A stretch of 7,892 bases of DNA, taken from positions 1 to 7,892 of the forward strand of contig JAGLYT010000068.1 in assembly GCA_023132075.1 (NCBI GenBank), written 5' to 3'. A program made the position numbers and the translations under genes. A model generated the notes under the pieces. That model was not told where the DNA came from. It did not search any database and was given only the letters and a program-made list of their open reading frames with translations. This document shows positions 5,636 to 7,892 of the stretch, piece by piece (positions within the stretch are counted from its first letter, which is position 1; each line of letters opens with the position of its first letter). This stretch comes from a bacterium. GTDB lineage: Bacteria; CBDUZB01; JAGLHV01.

Positions 5636-7042
5636 ATGAATAAAACACTTTCTCCTGCTATTCAACAACTTATTTCCTCAGCTGAATCTTTAGAAAATGA
5701 CGGAAAAATAGGTGAAGCTTTTTTGAAGTATGAAGAAACAATAGAAGCTCTTTTATTTCTTGATGACGAAGATGAAAAGAGACAAATATACAAAAAAATA
5801 AGCCGCCTCAACTCCAGCAAATTAGATAATCCAAAACAAAAAAAACAACAGCTTATATTCATAGACATCCTCAAAGCGGAAAACCTTTATCAACAAGGTT
5901 TAATCGATGAAACATTAAAAGTGTTAGAGGAAATTAAAAAAGAATACCCCTCTCATCCGGAAGTATTAATCAAATTGGGTTCTATTTATGAACAACAAAA
6001 TCAAAAAGAAAAAGCAATAGAAAATTATTTTACAGCAGCAAAATATTATCATAATCACCGTTTTTTAAAAAAAGCACGTTTTTTTGCCCAAAAAGCAAAA
6101 AACATCAGCCCCCAACAAAATAAAATAAAAATTCTTCTTTCCGAAATTTATATAAAAGAAGATTCGAAAGAAGAAGCACGGAAAGAATTAATTGATCTGG
6201 TTAAAAATTTAATTCAACAAAATGACTTTGACGAAGCATTAAAATATGTCCAAAAAGCACTTCAAGTTGACGGAATTGAAACTCTTTATCTGGAAGGTAT
6301 TATTTGGTTCCACAAAGAATTATTGGAAGCCGCTGAGCAAAAATTTAAACTTGTAACCAGATTAAAAGGAGGACACTTTGGCTCTCTTTGTTATTTAGGG
6401 GAAATACATTTAAAACAAAAATTATTTCAGCAAGCATTCAATGATTATCAGAAAGCATTTACACTCCGGCCATGGGATCCTCAAATCTATCATAAATTAG
6501 CAGAAATCAACCTGCAAAAAGAAGAAGCTGATTTAAATCCTTCAGAAAAAACAGAAATTGAATCACCCAGTGTTTTTTCTCCACAAGAAACAAAAGAATC
6601 TCTTTTACCATTTGACTCATCTCCCCCTGTTTCTACCGAGAAAGCAACTTCTTCAGAAGAAACACAAACTTATTTAATTGAATCAGAATTTGCAATGCAT
6701 GAAGAAAAATCACTTTCCGAAATGAAAAATTTATATGAATTTGCCATCAGCATGGACCCAACAAATGAAACAATAGCAAAAAAATTGCAGGCAATAAAAA
6801 TGTTTCAAAAAGAAAAAGAAGAAACCCCTAAAAAATTAACGCCAACCAATAAAAGTTTTGACAATGAATTTTGGCCATTATCTATTATGGAAATCGCCGA
6901 ATTTCCGATTTTACTTAAAAAAGTTATTGTTTTATACCGTTCTTTCATGGAAAACTCTTCAGATAACGAACTATTAAACAGGTTAAATAAAGTTCAGCTA
7001 TTAAGCAATAAAAACTATTTAGATTTAAAAATAACTTCTTGA
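5636..7042 (+). CDS. Cytoplasmic TPR-repeat protein, probable scaffold
   Basis: A 468-residue, Lys/Glu-rich protein without a signal peptide or membrane segment. Tetratricopeptide-like helix pairs cover about 8-45 and 76-295. Clear units are KAENLYQQGLIDETLKVLEEI (80-100), PEVLIKLGSIYEQQNQKEKAIENYFTAAKYY (108-138), a unit around 192-210 (QQNDFDEALKYVQKAL) and GSLCYLGEIHLKQKLFQQAFNDYQKAFTLRPWDPQIY (249-285). Residues about 296-360 are a Ser/Thr/Glu/Pro-rich, probably disordered linker. A further helical region follows at about 361-392 (YEFAISMDPTNETIAKKL), then a less charged C-terminal part (408-468). The gap to the STAS-kinase gene is 41 bases with no promoter or terminator seen, so they are probably one operon. 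The ribosome site is weak (GGAAA, 11 bases away), which hints at coupled translation. TPR proteins bind other proteins, so a role presenting partners to the upstream kinase is plausible but unproven. No specific family is recognised. Confidence 0.78.
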   Translation: MNKTLSPAIQQLISSAESLENDGKIGEAFLKYEETIEALLFLDDEDEKRQIYKKISRLNSSKLDNPKQKKQQLIFIDILKAENLYQQGLIDETLKVLEEIKKEYPSHPEVLIKLGSIYEQQNQKEKAIENYFTAAKYYHNHRFLKKARFFAQKAKNISPQQNKIKILLSEIYIKEDSKEEARKELIDLVKNLIQQNDFDEALKYVQKALQVDGIETLYLEGIIWFHKELLEAAEQKFKLVTRLKGGHFGSLCYLGEIHLKQKLFQQAFNDYQKAFTLRPWDPQIYHKLAEINLQKEEADLNPSEKTEIESPSVFSPQETKESLLPFDSSPPVSTEKATSSEETQTYLIESEFAMHEEKSLSEMKNLYEFAISMDPTNETIAKKLQAIKMFQKEKEETPKKLTPTNKSFDNEFWPLSIMEIAEFPILLKKVIVLYRSFMENSSDNELLNRLNKVQLLSNKNYLDLKITS

Positions 7043-7084
7043 AAAAAATAGTGATTTCCAAACAGGCGGGTTTATAGGAAAGAT

Positions 7085-7771
7085 TTAAGCCTTCTTCCTG
7101 AAAAGACTGAAAAATCTGTCTTCATAATCTTTAAATGATCCATATTGGCGCAACTTTTTACCTAATTGGTATATACTGGTTTTATTTTCCTGAACATCTT
7201 TAAAGAGTTGTTCAATTTCAGTGCTTATATTTTTTTTATCTTTGCCCATTTGACCAAAAAATCCTCTTTCTTCCAATTCCGTAACATTCCCGGGAAAAGA
7301 ACGCATACTTAATTCTATAATAAATTTCATTAAGGAAATTTGCCAATTATCATCAACTCCCTCAATAACTACTGCCAAGTTTTCTCCCCGCGATTCTATT
7401 TCCTCTTTGATTTTATCGAACATATCCGCAATTGTAGAAGAAACAACTTTCTCTTTCTCAAAATCATTCTTAAATTTATAACCCAAGCCCTTTATGTTTT
7501 CTCCATATTCCTCAAAAGTTCTTTCCGCATATTCTCTGACTTCTTTGTCCCATCCCTCAAATACATCTAATAAATAATGCGGCACAACTATTTTAGGTTT
7601 TTCCGCAATCACCTTGCCTTCTCTAATTCTAACCTTGTTAACTTTATCCATTAATTCACTAATTAGATAATAACGCACTACAGTACCGCCAAAAGTAGCT
7701 AAACTTTGCTTAGGTGCTTTTAAAATTTTAGTATGTCTTATCGCATAATTAAACTTTTCGTTTTTATTCAT
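7085..7771 (-). CDS. Conserved-looking soluble protein, function unknown
   Basis: I do not recognise a characterised family. The 228-residue protein has no signal peptide or membrane segment. The N-terminal part (about 8-70) reads like a compact alpha/beta domain: YAIRHTKILKAPKQSLATFGGTVVRYYLISEL, then VRIREGKVIAEKPKIVVPHYLLDVF. The middle (about 72-130) is charged and helical. LAVVIEGVDDNWQISLMKFIIEL (132-154) looks like a conserved core with adjacent acidic residues. The C-terminal part ends in YEDRFFSLFRKKA. The ATG has an AAAGGG site about eight bases upstream. The gene converges on the TPR gene with a 42-base gap and no clear terminator, so transcripts may overlap at their ends. Codon pattern and ribosome site support a real gene. 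Nothing seen shows enzyme activity, and an association with nucleic acid or another protein would be a guess. Confidence 0.7.
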   Translation of the reverse strand: MNKNEKFNYAIRHTKILKAPKQSLATFGGTVVRYYLISELMDKVNKVRIREGKVIAEKPKIVVPHYLLDVFEGWDKEVREYAERTFEEYGENIKGLGYKFKNDFEKEKVVSSTIADMFDKIKEEIESRGENLAVVIEGVDDNWQISLMKFIIELSMRSFPGNVTELEERGFFGQMGKDKKNISTEIEQLFKDVQENKTSIYQLGKKLRQYGSFKDYEDRFFSLFRKKA

Positions 7772-7806
7772 TGATTCCCTTTCTTTTCAAATAAAACCCT
7801 TCAAGA

Positions 7807-7816
7807 CTATCGATAG
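7807..7816. repeat. Perfect 10-base palindrome CTATCGATAG in the upstream region of the last gene
   Basis: CTATCGATAG is fully self-complementary and lies 36 bases before the ATG at 7771. It could be an operator half of a dimeric regulator. It could also be chance, since it occurs once here and no second copy was noticed in the other intergenic regions. Confidence 0.3.
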
Positions 7817-7863
7817 CAATTATCTACATTCGGACACAGAAAACATCCATAAACCACTACAGA

Positions 7864-7892
7864 ATACTACATAATTTCAAAAAAAAAATCAA
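7864..7892 (-). promoter_or_regulatory. Weak candidate promoter for the unknown gene at 7085-7771
   Basis: On the minus strand, TTGATT (7887-7892) and TAGTAT (7864-7869) are 17 bases apart. Each matches consensus at four of six positions, with a T-rich spacer. It would give a leader of about 86 bases that contains the palindrome at 7807-7816. It sits at the window edge, so a better promoter could lie outside. Confidence 0.28.

Noticed and set aside
5620-5643. Seven-codon ORF (METQQNE) overlapping the start of the TPR gene, as a possible leader peptide
   Set aside because: No ribosome site at proper spacing and no regulatory codon pattern; an ATG is common in this A-rich spacer.
7043-7084. 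Possible bidirectional terminator between the convergent TPR and unknown genes (CCAAAC ... GTTTATAGG)
   Set aside because: Only about four base pairs can form, with no T-run on either side.

Overview
The window comes from an AT-rich bacterial genome with a Gram-negative type envelope. The evidence is two lipoprotein genes with clear lipoboxes, one of them a CsgG-family outer-membrane protein, plus strong AGGAGG-type ribosome binding sites and several sigma70-like promoters. The combination of genes resembles uncultivated bacteria of the Omnitrophota or Elusimicrobiota kind. That assignment is a guess from gene content, not something shown by the sequence.

Layout. Positions 75-4379 hold five genes on the minus strand in three transcription units. 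From upstream to downstream they are: (i) a YbgC-type hotdog acyl-CoA thioesterase with its own promoter; (ii) a lipoprotein pair, GNA1162-like then CsgG-like with a FlgT-type C-terminal domain, starting from a near-consensus promoter at 3875-3904 and ending at a strong intrinsic terminator at 2084-2122; (iii) a secreted glycine-zipper protein followed 11 bases later by a lysine-ketoglutarate reductase (the N-terminal half of animal and plant AASS/LKR-SDH), read from a promoter that directly abuts the terminator. Positions 4380-4592 are a divergent promoter region. Its minus-strand promoter has a Fur-box-like palindrome between -35 and -10. Positions 4593-7042 hold two plus-strand genes. The first joins a STAS anti-sigma-antagonist domain, a four-cysteine zinc ribbon and an RsbW/SpoIIAB-like ATPase domain in one chain. 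The second is a cytoplasmic TPR protein, probably co-transcribed. The last gene, 7085-7771 on the minus strand, converges on the TPR gene and is an unrecognised soluble protein.

How they may work together. The lipoprotein pair is likely one envelope module. The STAS-ribbon-kinase protein and the TPR protein are likely one signalling module, with the TPR protein a possible scaffold. The reductase acts on lysine or saccharopine, but its saccharopine-cleaving partner is not in the window. The most unusual item is the fusion protein at 4593-5594, because its two end domains are normally separate proteins that bind and modify each other. No tRNA, rRNA, CRISPR array, insertion sequence or phage gene was found, and no stretch over 300 bases lacks a gene.
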